Assembly: GCA_964425745.1 (NCBI GenBank)
Contig: CAYRNW010000005.1
Span: 66,158 to 130,157, forward strand
Direction of reading: 5' to 3'
DNA: 64,000 nt
Origin: CALCNS01 sp964425745
Lineage (GTDB): Bacteria > Bacillota > JAAYKD01
In this document: positions 25,468 to 34,415 of the stretch, in pieces
How the letters are laid out: every line of letters starts with the position of its first letter
Numbering within the stretch: position 1 is the first letter of the stretch
Made by a program: the position numbers and the translations under genes
Notes under the pieces: generated by a model
Database searches by the model: none
Told to the model about the DNA's origin: nothing
Seen by the model: only the letters and a program-made list of their open reading frames with translations

Positions 25468-27726
25468 TTGGACCTTATAAAAACATTGAATCCTGAGCAG
25501 CAAGCGGCTGTTCAACAAACCGAAGGAGCATTGCTAATCATTGCAGGAGCCGGTAGTGGCAAGACCCGGGTTCTAACCTACAGAGTAGCCTATTTGTTAC
25601 AGCAAGGGGTCTACCCGGAACGCATTCTGGCCATTACCTTTACCAATAAAGCCGCCTTGGAAATGAAACATCGGATTTTAGAAATGGTGGGGGAAGCGGG
25701 GCAGAATATTTGGATTAGCACCTTCCACTCCATGTGTGTAAAAATCTTGCGCCGGGATATTGAGGCCTTAGGATTTAAGAAGAGTTTCACCATTTTAGAC
25801 CAGGATGACAGTCGGCGCATTATCAAACGCTTGATCCAAGAGAGGAACCTCGATGACAAAAAATATACGGTTTCAGCGGTCTCGGAAGTCATTGATCGAG
25901 CAAAAAACCAAATGCAATCTGCCGGTGATTTGCTGAAATCCGCCCGAGACCCTTTTGGCAAAAACGTTGCAGAAATTATGAAATCGTATGAGCGTTATAA
26001 TTTAGAACATCATTCTTTGGATTTTAATGATTTACTCAATGTGACAATCCAGCTTTTCAAACAAAATCCTGAGGTCTTAGCCTACTACAGCGAACGTTTT
26101 CAATACATCATGGTGGATGAATATCAAGACACCAACTACAGCCAATACTTACTGATTAAAATGCTCAGTTCCGCACATGGAAACCTTTGTGTTGTGGGAG
26201 ACGAAGACCAAGGCATCTATTCGTGGCGCGGGGCCGATATTACCAATATTCTCAATTTTGAGAAAGATTATCCCCAAGTGACAGTCATCAAATTAGAGCA
26301 AAATTATCGGTCAACCCAAGAGATTTTAGATGCGGCACATTGCGTGATTGAGCATAATCGCCAGCGTAAGGGTAAAAAGCTTTGGACGCAGCGTAACAGT
26401 GGGCAAAAAGTCATCCTTTTAGAAACCGAAAACGGTAGAGATGAGGCCCGAAGTGTGATTGCCATGATCGAAGAGCTAAGCAAAGAAAAGAAGCTGGACT
26501 ATGATCAATTTGCAATCCTTTATCGCACCCATGCACAGTCGCGTAACTTTGAAGACTTATGCAACGAACAAGGAATTCCCTATGTTTTGGTGGGGGGAAT
26601 CAAGTTCTGGAATCGTAAAGAGATTAAAGATATTTTGGCGTATTGCCGAGTCATGGTCAACCCTTATGACGATGTTTCTCTGCATAGAATCATCAATGTT
26701 CCAAAACGGGGCATCGGTAACACCAGTTTTGAGCATATTCGAGCTTTTGCTCAAGAGATGGGCATCCCCTATTATGCAGCGTTAGAAGAAGTAGATTCAA
26801 TACCAAACTTACAGGGGCGCGTCGTAAAAATCGTCAAGGATTTTGTGACTTTGCTCGACAATTTTCGCAAGCTTTCATCGTACTTATCCATTAGCGAAAC
26901 CCTAAAGACGGTAGCCGAAAAGAGTGGTTACCTCACCGAGCTACAATATAACAATCTTCAAGAGCAAGAGGAGCGGCGAGAAAACGTCGGTGAATTAATT
27001 AATGTGGCTGCTGAATATGAGAAGAAAGAAGATATCGATAACACCCTGGAAGGCTTTTTGACGAATGCCGCTTTGTATAATCAGGATGAAGAAGATCGCA
27101 GTGAAGATGTGGGACCTCGAGTACGACTGATGTCGTTGCATGCAGCCAAGGGCTTAGAGTTTCCGGTTGTCTTCTTGACCGGCATGGAAGAAAATGTGTT
27201 CCCTATGGCTCGGGCGAGTTTTGATGAAAATGACATTGAAGAAGAGCGTCGGCTTTGCTACGTTGGAATGACAAGAGCAAAAGATCTTCTCTTCCTAACC
27301 TATGCCCAAACCAGGACTACCTATGGATTCACCAATTATAATCCGCGTTCGCGGTTCATCAATGAAGTAGATCCCGGCCTTTTACAGGTAGGGTTGCATA
27401 AAGCAAAATCGAAAAAAATGGAAGTAGACCCCATCAAACCGGCTGCGAATCCTTTTCAATGGGATACCTGGGGCAAAGAGCATTCCAAAAAGCAAGAAAT
27501 CCCTATTCCCAAATCCAACGTGCAATCGAGTAAACCTAACACCAAAACAGAACCCGTCAAGGCGTTGACCTTTGAAGTTGGGGAACAAGTCAAACATAAA
27601 ATTTGGAATATTGGGACCGTTACGAAAGTAGAAGGTACCAGTGATAATCAGGAAATCTATGTTGATTTTCCCGATGTGGGAAGCAAACGACTCATCGTTA
27701 AATATGCTGCATTGGAGAAGGTGTGA
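25468..27726 (+). CDS. pcrA: ATP-dependent DNA helicase PcrA/UvrD
   Basis: 752 residues, superfamily 1A helicase. Walker A AGAGSGKT at 26-33, the DEYQDTN motif II, GDEDQGIYSWRGAD motif III, and VRLMSLHAAKGLEFPVVF motif V. A C-terminal tail (EVGEQVKHKIWNIGTV) matches the Tudor-like RNA polymerase-binding region of PcrA. It acts in repair and rolling-circle replication. TTG start with GGAAAGGGGG upstream. ligA follows directly, as in Bacillus. Confidence 0.95.
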   Translation: MDLIKTLNPEQQAAVQQTEGALLIIAGAGSGKTRVLTYRVAYLLQQGVYPERILAITFTNKAALEMKHRILEMVGEAGQNIWISTFHSMCVKILRRDIEALGFKKSFTILDQDDSRRIIKRLIQERNLDDKKYTVSAVSEVIDRAKNQMQSAGDLLKSARDPFGKNVAEIMKSYERYNLEHHSLDFNDLLNVTIQLFKQNPEVLAYYSERFQYIMVDEYQDTNYSQYLLIKMLSSAHGNLCVVGDEDQGIYSWRGADITNILNFEKDYPQVTVIKLEQNYRSTQEILDAAHCVIEHNRQRKGKKLWTQRNSGQKVILLETENGRDEARSVIAMIEELSKEKKLDYDQFAILYRTHAQSRNFEDLCNEQGIPYVLVGGIKFWNRKEIKDILAYCRVMVNPYDDVSLHRIINVPKRGIGNTSFEHIRAFAQEMGIPYYAALEEVDSIPNLQGRVVKIVKDFVTLLDNFRKLSSYLSISETLKTVAEKSGYLTELQYNNLQEQEERRENVGELINVAAEYEKKEDIDNTLEGFLTNAALYNQDEEDRSEDVGPRVRLMSLHAAKGLEFPVVFLTGMEENVFPMARASFDENDIEEERRLCYVGMTRAKDLLFLTYAQTRTTYGFTNYNPRSRFINEVDPGLLQVGLHKAKSKKMEVDPIKPAANPFQWDTWGKEHSKKQEIPIPKSNVQSSKPNTKTEPVKALTFEVGEQVKHKIWNIGTVTKVEGTSDNQEIYVDFPDVGSKRLIVKYAALEKV

Positions 27727-29729
27727 TGATGAAACCGGAAGACGCTTTGAAAGAAATGCAAAGGCTACAGCAATTGCTACAACGCTATGACCATGCATAT
27801 TACGTTGAAGACAATCCCATGATCAGTGACGGCGAGTATGATCAGGTCTTCAAAACTTTACAAGCATTGGAAGAGCAATTTCCTCAGCATGTCGATGCCA
27901 ATTCACCCACTCAGCGGGTGCGCGGCATTGTACAAGAACAATTCACGCCTCATCGTCATCGAGTCGTGAAACAAGGCTTGGACAATGTGTTTGGCGGAGA
28001 AGAGTTAAAAACCTGGTTGCGTCGGATCGAACAAGAACACCCCAACCCTACCTATGTCGTAGAACCCAAAATAGACGGACTTACCATTGTCTGTACCTAT
28101 AATAAAGGGCAATTAGTGACCGTTGCAACTCGTGGCGATGGTGTCACCGGAGAAGAAATCACCAATAACGTTAAAACAATTCGTTCGGTTCCGTTAACGT
28201 TGAGAGACGAAGTGGACTTGGAAGTGCGCGGGGAAGCCTACATGCCACGTGAATCCTTCCAACAACTCAACGCCGAGCGGGAGCGAAGTGGAGAACCCCT
28301 TTTTGCCAATCCTCGCAACGCAGCGGCGGGTTCCTTACGTCAATTGGATTCCTCCATTGCGGCTTCCCGAAATTTAAACGCGTTCTTTTACAGTGTGGAG
28401 TGGGCATCTCCTTTTCAAATCACCACACACGAAGACTCATTGCAGTGGCTGATGCGACAAGGACTACGGGTCAACCCGTTGCGTTTGCGCACTTCTGACC
28501 CCGAAGAAGTCATTGCGTTTTGTGAACTTTGGCAGAACAAGCGTGCAGACCTCGCTTATGATATTGACGGGTTGGTCATCAAAATTGACGATTTTCATCT
28601 GCGTGAAGAACTCGGTGTGACTGCTAAAAGCCCTCGTTGGGCGGTAGCGTATAAGTTTCCCATGGAAGAGGTTGCCACGACCCTACTCGATATTGAATGG
28701 ACGGTGGGACGCACCGGTGTGGTCACCCCAACTGCAATTTTAGAGCCGGTGCAAGTGGCCGGAACGACCGTCAGTAGGGCTTCATTACACAATGAGGATT
28801 TGATTCGTGAAAAAGACCTCATGTTTGGAGATCGGGTTTTGGTACGCAAAGCCGGGGAGATTATCCCGGAAGTTGTGCAAGTTTTAGGGGAACATCGCGA
28901 TGGAAGTCAGAAACCGTTTGTAATGCCAACCCACTGTCCGGTTTGTGAACATGCTTTGTACAGAGATGAAGGGGAAGCTGCGTGGCGATGTACAAATTCG
29001 GCTTGCCCAGCCCAAATCGCAGAGAATATCATCCATTTTGCCACTCGCGGTGCCATGGACATAGAAGGCCTAGGACCTCAAAATGTTCAATTGTTATTAG
29101 AACATCAACTAATCTTCGATGTTGCCGATCTATACGATTTAACCGTGGAAAAGCTCATGAGCTTACCGAGATTCGGACAAAAGTCCGCTGAAAACTTGAT
29201 CAAAGCCATAGAAGATAGTAAAACAAGACCATTGGAAAAATTGATTTTTGGATTAGGTATCCGTCATGTAGGTCAAAGGACTGCACAATCGTTAGCCAAA
29301 CAATTCGGTAGCTTGGATAATTTGAAGAATGCAGCAGAAGCAGATTTGTTGCATATCGAAGATATCGGCCCCAAAGTAGCACACAGCATTCTTAATTATT
29401 TTGCTCAACCTGAAAGCAAGGAGCGTCTGCAAAAATTAAAAGCTGCTGGTGTTTCTATGGAGAATGTGAAACTTGAAGCGTCTCAACAAGAGCATATCCT
29501 TCAAGGATTATCCTTTGTCGTCACCGGAACTTTGGCTCACTATTCTAGGCAGGAAATAAAAGAAGTTATCGAGAACTTAGGGGGTAAAGTTACAGACTCC
29601 GTCAGCAAAAAAACATCGTATGTGCTGGTGGGAGAAAATCCGGGTTCGAAAGCGGAGAAAGCCAAAACATTGGCGATCCCCGTTCTCGACGAACAGGAAT
29701 TTGAACGCTTACTCAAGGAAAGGAAGTAA
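27726..29729 (+). CDS. ligA: NAD-dependent DNA ligase LigA
   Basis: About 667 residues. Order: Ia domain, adenylation domain with the AMP-accepting lysine in EPKIDG (~115), OB fold, a four-cysteine zinc finger (CPVC...CTNSAC near 402-427), helix-hairpin-helix repeats, and a C-terminal BRCT domain. It seals nicks in DNA replication and repair. Three start codons in a row (GTG 27723, ATG 27726, ATG 27729) overlap the pcrA stop, and I chose the first ATG. Confidence 0.97.
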   Translation: MMKPEDALKEMQRLQQLLQRYDHAYYVEDNPMISDGEYDQVFKTLQALEEQFPQHVDANSPTQRVRGIVQEQFTPHRHRVVKQGLDNVFGGEELKTWLRRIEQEHPNPTYVVEPKIDGLTIVCTYNKGQLVTVATRGDGVTGEEITNNVKTIRSVPLTLRDEVDLEVRGEAYMPRESFQQLNAERERSGEPLFANPRNAAAGSLRQLDSSIAASRNLNAFFYSVEWASPFQITTHEDSLQWLMRQGLRVNPLRLRTSDPEEVIAFCELWQNKRADLAYDIDGLVIKIDDFHLREELGVTAKSPRWAVAYKFPMEEVATTLLDIEWTVGRTGVVTPTAILEPVQVAGTTVSRASLHNEDLIREKDLMFGDRVLVRKAGEIIPEVVQVLGEHRDGSQKPFVMPTHCPVCEHALYRDEGEAAWRCTNSACPAQIAENIIHFATRGAMDIEGLGPQNVQLLLEHQLIFDVADLYDLTVEKLMSLPRFGQKSAENLIKAIEDSKTRPLEKLIFGLGIRHVGQRTAQSLAKQFGSLDNLKNAAEADLLHIEDIGPKVAHSILNYFAQPESKERLQKLKAAGVSMENVKLEASQQEHILQGLSFVVTGTLAHYSRQEIKEVIENLGGKVTDSVSKKTSYVLVGENPGSKAEKAKTLAIPVLDEQEFERLLKERK

Positions 29730-29732
29730 TGT

Positions 29733-30680
29733 ATGAAAACCAAAGTTTTAGGCCAATCTGGCATTCAAGTCACCGATTTATGTTTTGGAGTTCTTCCCAT
29801 GGGACCGGTTCAACGCAATATTCCCAAATCAGAGGGGATCAAGATCATTCGTGAAGCAGTCGAGAAGGGCATCACCTTTTTAGATACAGCTGAAATGTAT
29901 AAAACCCATGACTTTATTGAAGAAGCGCTGCGCGGTTATCAAGGTGAAGTTGTTATTGCCACCAAATCGGCTTCTGCTACTTATGAAGCCATGGCCAAGA
30001 GCGTGGAAAATGCTCGAAAAGAGTTAAACCGTGATGTGATCGATATCTTCCACCTACACGCTGCCAGAGCCACCCACACGGTGTTTGATGAGCGTGCAGG
30101 GGCCATAGAGTGTCTGCAAGATTTAAAGGCGAAGGGCGTCATTAAAGCAGTCGGTATCTCGACCCATGCGGTGGATGTATGCCAGTTAGCTGCTGAAAAG
30201 CCTGAATTCGATATCGTTTTCCCGATCATCAATAAATTAGGTATGGGTATCATTGAAGGTGATTTAAATGGAATGTTAAATGCCATTGATGCTTGTTACA
30301 AAGCCGGTAAAGGCCTTTATGCCATGAAAGCGTTGGCCGGGGGGCATCTTATTGGTGATTTGGTAGAAGCCATTAATTATGTTCGCAACATGGAAGCCTT
30401 TGCAAGCACGGCTATTGGCATGGTTACCAGCAAAGAGTTGGAATTGAACCTCAAAATCTTCAATGACCAAGAAATCAAACCAGAAGAGCTCCCTTCACCG
30501 GAAGTCAACAAACGCATGATTGTTTTAGGCAATTGCGTGGGCTGTAGCAAGTGCGTTAAAACCTGTCCCAATATGGCCATTAGCATCGTCAACAAAAAAG
30601 CGGTGATTGATCATGAAAAATGCATCTTGTGTGGCTACTGTCGTCCGGTATGCCCCCAGTTTGCTTTGCGATTAGCATAA
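29733..30680 (+). CDS. Aldo/keto reductase with C-terminal 2x[4Fe-4S] ferredoxin domain
   Basis: 315 residues. The first ~245 form an aldo/keto reductase barrel with the catalytic set Asp51, Tyr56, Lys78 and His107 or His109. The last ~60 carry two complete ferredoxin motifs, CVGCSKCVKTCP and CILCGYCRPVCP. Such fusions are common in anaerobes. Their substrates are mostly unknown, and the clusters suggest electron exchange with ferredoxin rather than simple NADPH use. It lies 3 bases after ligA. Confidence 0.88.
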   Translation: MKTKVLGQSGIQVTDLCFGVLPMGPVQRNIPKSEGIKIIREAVEKGITFLDTAEMYKTHDFIEEALRGYQGEVVIATKSASATYEAMAKSVENARKELNRDVIDIFHLHAARATHTVFDERAGAIECLQDLKAKGVIKAVGISTHAVDVCQLAAEKPEFDIVFPIINKLGMGIIEGDLNGMLNAIDACYKAGKGLYAMKALAGGHLIGDLVEAINYVRNMEAFASTAIGMVTSKELELNLKIFNDQEIKPEELPSPEVNKRMIVLGNCVGCSKCVKTCPNMAISIVNKKAVIDHEKCILCGYCRPVCPQFALRLA

Positions 30681-30688
30681 ATTTTGAA

Positions 30689-30716
30689 GAGGCCATCTCG
30701 TGAGATGGCCTCTTTT
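30689..30716 (+). terminator. Terminator after the aldo/keto reductase gene
   Basis: An 11-base stem GAGGCCATCTC/GAGATGGCCTC with a 2-base loop, then TTTT. Confidence 0.8.
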
Positions 30717-30751
30717 GGCAACAACAAAACCAGTTATTGGAGAGAGATACC

Positions 30752-31669
30752 ATGGAAAAATATGCGAAACTGATCCTAGAATATCCCCATTTAAATCTCA
30801 GAACCCAAGTGTTACTAGCTCCTTACACAACGTTCCGCATTGGCGGACCAGCAGACTTATTAGCAGAGCCCGCAACGGTGGAAGAACTGCAACAAATCCT
30901 GCAATTGCAGCGAGAGCAGGCTATCGCTTGTTTTCTCATGGGCAATGGCAGTAATCTTCTGATTCGTGACGGTGGTATTCGGGGTTTGGTAATTGTGCTA
31001 GCGGATCGTTTTTCATCGGTAATTCAAGAGTCAACGGTTCAGATCAAAGCACAAGCCGGGGTGCGATTAGGTGCTCTGGCTCGTTTTGCATGGCAAAAAG
31101 GGTTGGGTGGCCTTGAGTTTGCCTCCGGGATTCCAGGAACCTTAGGGGGAGCTGTTACCATGAATGCGGGAGCCTATGGCGGCGAGATGCAACGGGTGAT
31201 TGAAAGTGTTACGGTGATCAATCACGAGGGGGAACTCCTTACATTCAACGGTGAGGAGATGGATTTTGGGTATCGTCATTCGCGTATCATGGAAGAAGAT
31301 CTTATTGTTGTAGAAGCAACCTTAAAATTGGTTCCCAAAGAACCCTATGAAATTAAAGCCTATATGGATGATTTAGCCGAACGTCGCAGAATCAAACAAC
31401 CGATCCAATATCCCAGCGCCGGCAGCTTCTTTAAGCGTCCTCCTGGGCATTTTGCCGGTGCACTCATAGAGCATGCAGGCTTAAAAGGAACAAGGGTGGG
31501 CGATGCCCAAGTTTCGGAACTCCATGCAGGGTTTATTATCAATCTCGGTGAGGCTACTGCCAAGGATGTTTTACAGTTAAAGGAAGTGGTACAACAGCGC
31601 GTCTTTGAACAATCGGGCATTCTTTTAGAACCAGAGGTGCGTATTGTAGGGGAGGAACCCCATGAATAA
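30752..31669 (+). CDS. murB: UDP-N-acetylenolpyruvoylglucosamine reductase
   Basis: 305 residues, FAD-dependent type II MurB. TTFRIGGPAD is near the start, followed by the FAD-binding GNGSNLL and GIPGTLGGAVTMNAGAYG. The catalytic region is SAGSFFKRP and the terminal Glu motif is LEPEVRI. It makes UDP-MurNAc for peptidoglycan. ATG 30752 follows TTGGAGAGAG. An in-frame TTG at 30737 lies within that ribosome site. Confidence 0.95.
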   Translation: MEKYAKLILEYPHLNLRTQVLLAPYTTFRIGGPADLLAEPATVEELQQILQLQREQAIACFLMGNGSNLLIRDGGIRGLVIVLADRFSSVIQESTVQIKAQAGVRLGALARFAWQKGLGGLEFASGIPGTLGGAVTMNAGAYGGEMQRVIESVTVINHEGELLTFNGEEMDFGYRHSRIMEEDLIVVEATLKLVPKEPYEIKAYMDDLAERRRIKQPIQYPSAGSFFKRPPGHFAGALIEHAGLKGTRVGDAQVSELHAGFIINLGEATAKDVLQLKEVVQQRVFEQSGILLEPEVRIVGEEPHE

Positions 31670-33050
31670 CCCCAACTTGAAGCTTGAAATTGGTTCTGTT
31701 ATTGAAATCATGGCAGACAATATCGGTATGAATGGTGAAGGAGTCGCCAGATTTGAAGGGATCACTGTTTTTTGCGATGGCATCTTACCGGGGGAGAAAG
31801 CTAAAGTTCAAATCTCCGAAATCAAAAAAAACTTCGCCAGAGCTTTTGTGAAGCAACTGATCACAACCTCAACGGAACGCCAAACTCCTCCTTGCCCTTA
31901 TTATGACTTGTGTGGCGGCTGCCAACTCCAGCATATGAACTATGCTTCTCAAACAAGTTGGAAAACGCTTGAAGTGAAAGAACAACTGAAGCGGGTAGGG
32001 AAGTTAGAGTTCAATGTGAACGAGACCCTTGCTGCTCCAGAGCCGTTTGGGTATAGGAATAAGATACAATTACCCGTGGGTAAGCAAAATGGTACAATAA
32101 AAATGGGCATGTATCAGCGCAATAGTCACGACATTGTCGATATCGATACCTGCCTTTTGCAATCTCCACTCGGTAATCGGTTATTAGCGGCCGTGAAGCA
32201 TTGGCTGTTGACGAACCAAATTTCCGTTTATGATGAACAAAAACACCAAGGGTTATTACGTCATGTCATGATTCGCACCAATAAGAATGACAGCCAAGCC
32301 CTATTAACCTTTGTAGTCAACGGGGCTTTATTCCCCATTGAGGTGAAACAAATTCAGGCCTGGGCAAACCAATTCCCTGAGCTTAAGGGAATCCTGCTCA
32401 ACCATAATACGAAACAGGGCAATACGGTTTTAGGGGAGCATAGTTCAGTCCTTTGGGGAAGTTCCGAGATGATAGATTCAATTGGCCCGGCTGAATTTGT
32501 CTTGACCGACAGAGCTTTTTTTCAAATCAATCGTCAACAAACCCAAGCACTCTATGAAAGAGTGGCAGAACATTTGAGAACAATAAAACCCAAACGCATT
32601 TTAGATGCTTACTGTGGTATTGGTTCCATTGGTATTACCATTGCAAAACTACTTCAAGACCCACAGCTCCATATAACGGGTGTGGAAGTGGTAGAGATCG
32701 CCGTAATACAAGCTAGAGAAAATGCCAAACGCAACGCACTTGAAAATACGCAATATTTCGTGGGTCGCTGCGAAGAACTCTTGCCAAAAATGGTAGAACA
32801 GGGGTTAAAGCTCGATTGTGCCATCTTTGATCCCCCTCGACAGGGCTGTCAACCAGAATTCTTGCACGCAGTACTTAAGGTTGACATACCTCATTTAGTC
32901 TATGTTAGCTGTAATCCGGTCACTTTAGCACGCGATTTGGTGATCTTAACCCAAGCAGGATACAAGGTAATGGATGTTCAACCGGTGGATATGTTTCCGC
33001 AGACAACACACGTTGAGACGGTAGTATTGATGTCAAGAGTGAGGAAATAA
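31662..33050 (+). CDS. rlmD: 23S rRNA (uracil-5-)-methyltransferase, RlmD/RlmCD type
   Basis: 462 residues. An N-terminal TRAM domain (~5-65) is followed by a [4Fe-4S] cysteine set (Cys78, Cys84 and Cys87 in CPYYDLCGGC, plus a later cysteine). The Rossmann methyltransferase has DAYCGIGSIG and the catalytic cysteine in SCNPVTLARDL. It makes m5U in 23S rRNA. Gram-positive members can modify both U747 and U1939, so RlmCD is possible. It overlaps murB by 8 bases. Confidence 0.9.
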   Translation: MNNPNLKLEIGSVIEIMADNIGMNGEGVARFEGITVFCDGILPGEKAKVQISEIKKNFARAFVKQLITTSTERQTPPCPYYDLCGGCQLQHMNYASQTSWKTLEVKEQLKRVGKLEFNVNETLAAPEPFGYRNKIQLPVGKQNGTIKMGMYQRNSHDIVDIDTCLLQSPLGNRLLAAVKHWLLTNQISVYDEQKHQGLLRHVMIRTNKNDSQALLTFVVNGALFPIEVKQIQAWANQFPELKGILLNHNTKQGNTVLGEHSSVLWGSSEMIDSIGPAEFVLTDRAFFQINRQQTQALYERVAEHLRTIKPKRILDAYCGIGSIGITIAKLLQDPQLHITGVEVVEIAVIQARENAKRNALENTQYFVGRCEELLPKMVEQGLKLDCAIFDPPRQGCQPEFLHAVLKVDIPHLVYVSCNPVTLARDLVILTQAGYKVMDVQPVDMFPQTTHVETVVLMSRVRK

Positions 33051-33053
33051 GGT

Positions 33054-33091
33054 AAAAATGGCTTGAAAATCGATAGAAATAAGCCGTTTTT
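33054..33091 (+). terminator. Terminator of murB-rlmD
   Basis: An 11-base stem AAAAATGGCTT/AAGCCGTTTTT with a 16-base loop, starting three bases after the stop codon. Confidence 0.6.
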
Positions 33092-33395
33092 GAGATAAAA
33101 TCGACGATTTTGAGAAGGAAGTTTAGAGCTCGCTGGAGTACATCCAAGCCGATTTCTATTCTTTGAAAGTGTAAGATAGATGTGAGACGATTTTTGAGGT
33201 TCACGAGAAGTCGAGTTGGATGTTTAGTGCCACGAGCAAGCAATTTGAATATCTTCTGATTTCGAGGGTATTTAAAGTAGATACTGAATAGGAGATATAT
33301 AGTGAATATCTACTACAAAAACAGAAGTTAGTATCCCAACTCCAGGGTTAGTTTGTAGGTTATTTAGTGACAAAGAATAATTAGGAGGATAAAAA
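33092..33395. other. Gene-free AT-rich spacer
   Basis: About 300 bases hold no convincing gene. A minus-strand open frame crosses it into the antisense of rlmD, but it has no recognised domain and no good ribosome site. A GATAT/ATATC inverted repeat lies near 33293-33309. TAGGAGGA near 33380-33387 is the ribosome site of the next gene. GC content falls sharply here, marking the start of the acquired region. Confidence 0.5.
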
Positions 33396-33881
33396 ATGTT
33401 AGAAGACAATACAACCTGTTGCGGTAAAGAAACAGAAGAAACCTTAATATTCGATACAAAAAAATGCCCAATATGCGGTAACGAGGGGATTACTGTCAAT
33501 AGAATAACAGTTGAACATCTTGTTCAAGATATTTATCAGAGTGAAGTTAAGAAAGATGGTTTCCGAATTTGTATGGATGAGAATTGCGATGTTGTTTATT
33601 ACAATCCAGAAGGTAAGGAGATTTTCTCCAAAAAGCAGATTAATGTACCAATTTGGTTCAAAAAAGATGCCGATCCGAAGTATGCTTGCTATTGCAGCAA
33701 AATTACCGAGGAGCAAGTTATCGATGTTGTCGTTAGGCAAGGGGCTCGCACTGTAAAGAAGGTCAATATTCTGACAGGTGCAATGAAGAACTCAAGTTGT
33801 TTAACCAAGAACCCGCTTGGTGTTTGCTGTCATAAGATTATTCAAGATATTATTGATAAAGAGCTAGCTAAGAACAAATAG
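33396..33881 (+). CDS. CopZ-N-like / Csac_0668-type (2Fe-2S) and zinc-binding protein
   Basis: 161 residues, very rich in cysteine: CPIC at 24-27, Cys59, Cys64, CYC at 98-100, Cys135 and a CC pair at 144-145. The spacing fits the N-terminal domain of Archaeoglobus-type CopZ, in which one zinc and one [2Fe-2S] cluster are held, plus a BFD-like CYC...SCL...GVCC segment. The known relatives are redox-active metal-handling proteins. No copper ATPase or CopZ partner gene is nearby, so its role stays open. TAGGAGGATAAAAA precedes the ATG. Confidence 0.75.
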   Translation: MLEDNTTCCGKETEETLIFDTKKCPICGNEGITVNRITVEHLVQDIYQSEVKKDGFRICMDENCDVVYYNPEGKEIFSKKQINVPIWFKKDADPKYACYCSKITEEQVIDVVVRQGARTVKKVNILTGAMKNSSCLTKNPLGVCCHKIIQDIIDKELAKNK

Positions 33882-33908
33882 GGTCATTTGCTGAGCCAGT
33901 TTCAGCTT

Positions 33909-34280
33909 TTAGTCCAGATTCACGGATAAACCCGACTTGAACGCTATTGTGATGGTATCCTCATCGACGATAACCTTCTCTATTAATCGCCGGACGAGCC
34001 CCTCGTCATAGTTAATCAAGAAATAGGTTTGTTGCTGCATAAAAGCACACATGTCAGAGAAGCGTTTCTTCAAATCTTCTTGCCGAATTTCTGTTAACTC
34101 GGCCTGTTGCTTTTCATCCTTTAGTTTTGCTATCTCATCAGCAATATCATCATAATCTGTTTTTGTGTTAACTCGCCTCACGAGCTCAGCCTGAAGAATC
34201 TCTAATCGATTAGTTATCTCAGATAGATCGATGCTTTGCTCTTCTTGTAAGACTTTCTGAATATTTTCCTGTAAGATTCC
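33909..34280 (-). pseudogene. 3' fragment of a large serine recombinase gene
   Basis: About 124 codons encode the C-terminal coiled coil and final beta segment of a large serine recombinase (DYDDIADEIAKLKDEKQ, then DEGLVRRLIEKVIV). The same segment ends the intact recombinase at 36027-37595, and most residues are identical. The catalytic, recombinase and zinc-ribbon parts are missing. Upstream it joins, apparently without an in-frame start of its own, a piece of an unrelated gene (34281-34372). It is a scar of an earlier element that entered or left here. Confidence 0.8.
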
Positions 34281-34372
34281 AATTCGCGAAAAGCGACGCT
34301 GATGCCGTCTAACGCTTTTGTTTCGATACCGCCAACATGATAAGTTTTTTGAATATTTTTTAATTCCAACAT
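34281..34372 (-). pseudogene. 5' fragment of an ABC-transporter ATPase gene (MacB/LolD type)
   Basis: From ATG 34372, with AGAGGAAA upstream, the frame reads MLELKNIQKTYHVGGIETKA and then LDGISVAF. This is the opening strand, the aromatic A-loop (KTYHVGG) and the start of the second strand of MacB-type ATPases. It stops about 30 codons in, before any Walker A motif, where the serine recombinase fragment begins. The rest of the gene is not in the window. Confidence 0.7.
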
Positions 34373-34415
34373 TCTTGAGTTTCCTCTTTCCTAAAAAGTG
34401 TATTAATCGAACTGT

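Noticed and set aside
32920..33243. Open frame on the minus strand over the end of rlmD and the spacer
   Set aside because: It is mostly antisense to rlmD, has no ribosome site and shows no recognisable domain.
33909..34372. Insertion sequence remnant (transposase)
   Set aside because: The residues match the C-terminus of the nearby serine recombinase and the N-terminus of an ABC ATPase; no transposase motif or terminal inverted repeats are visible.
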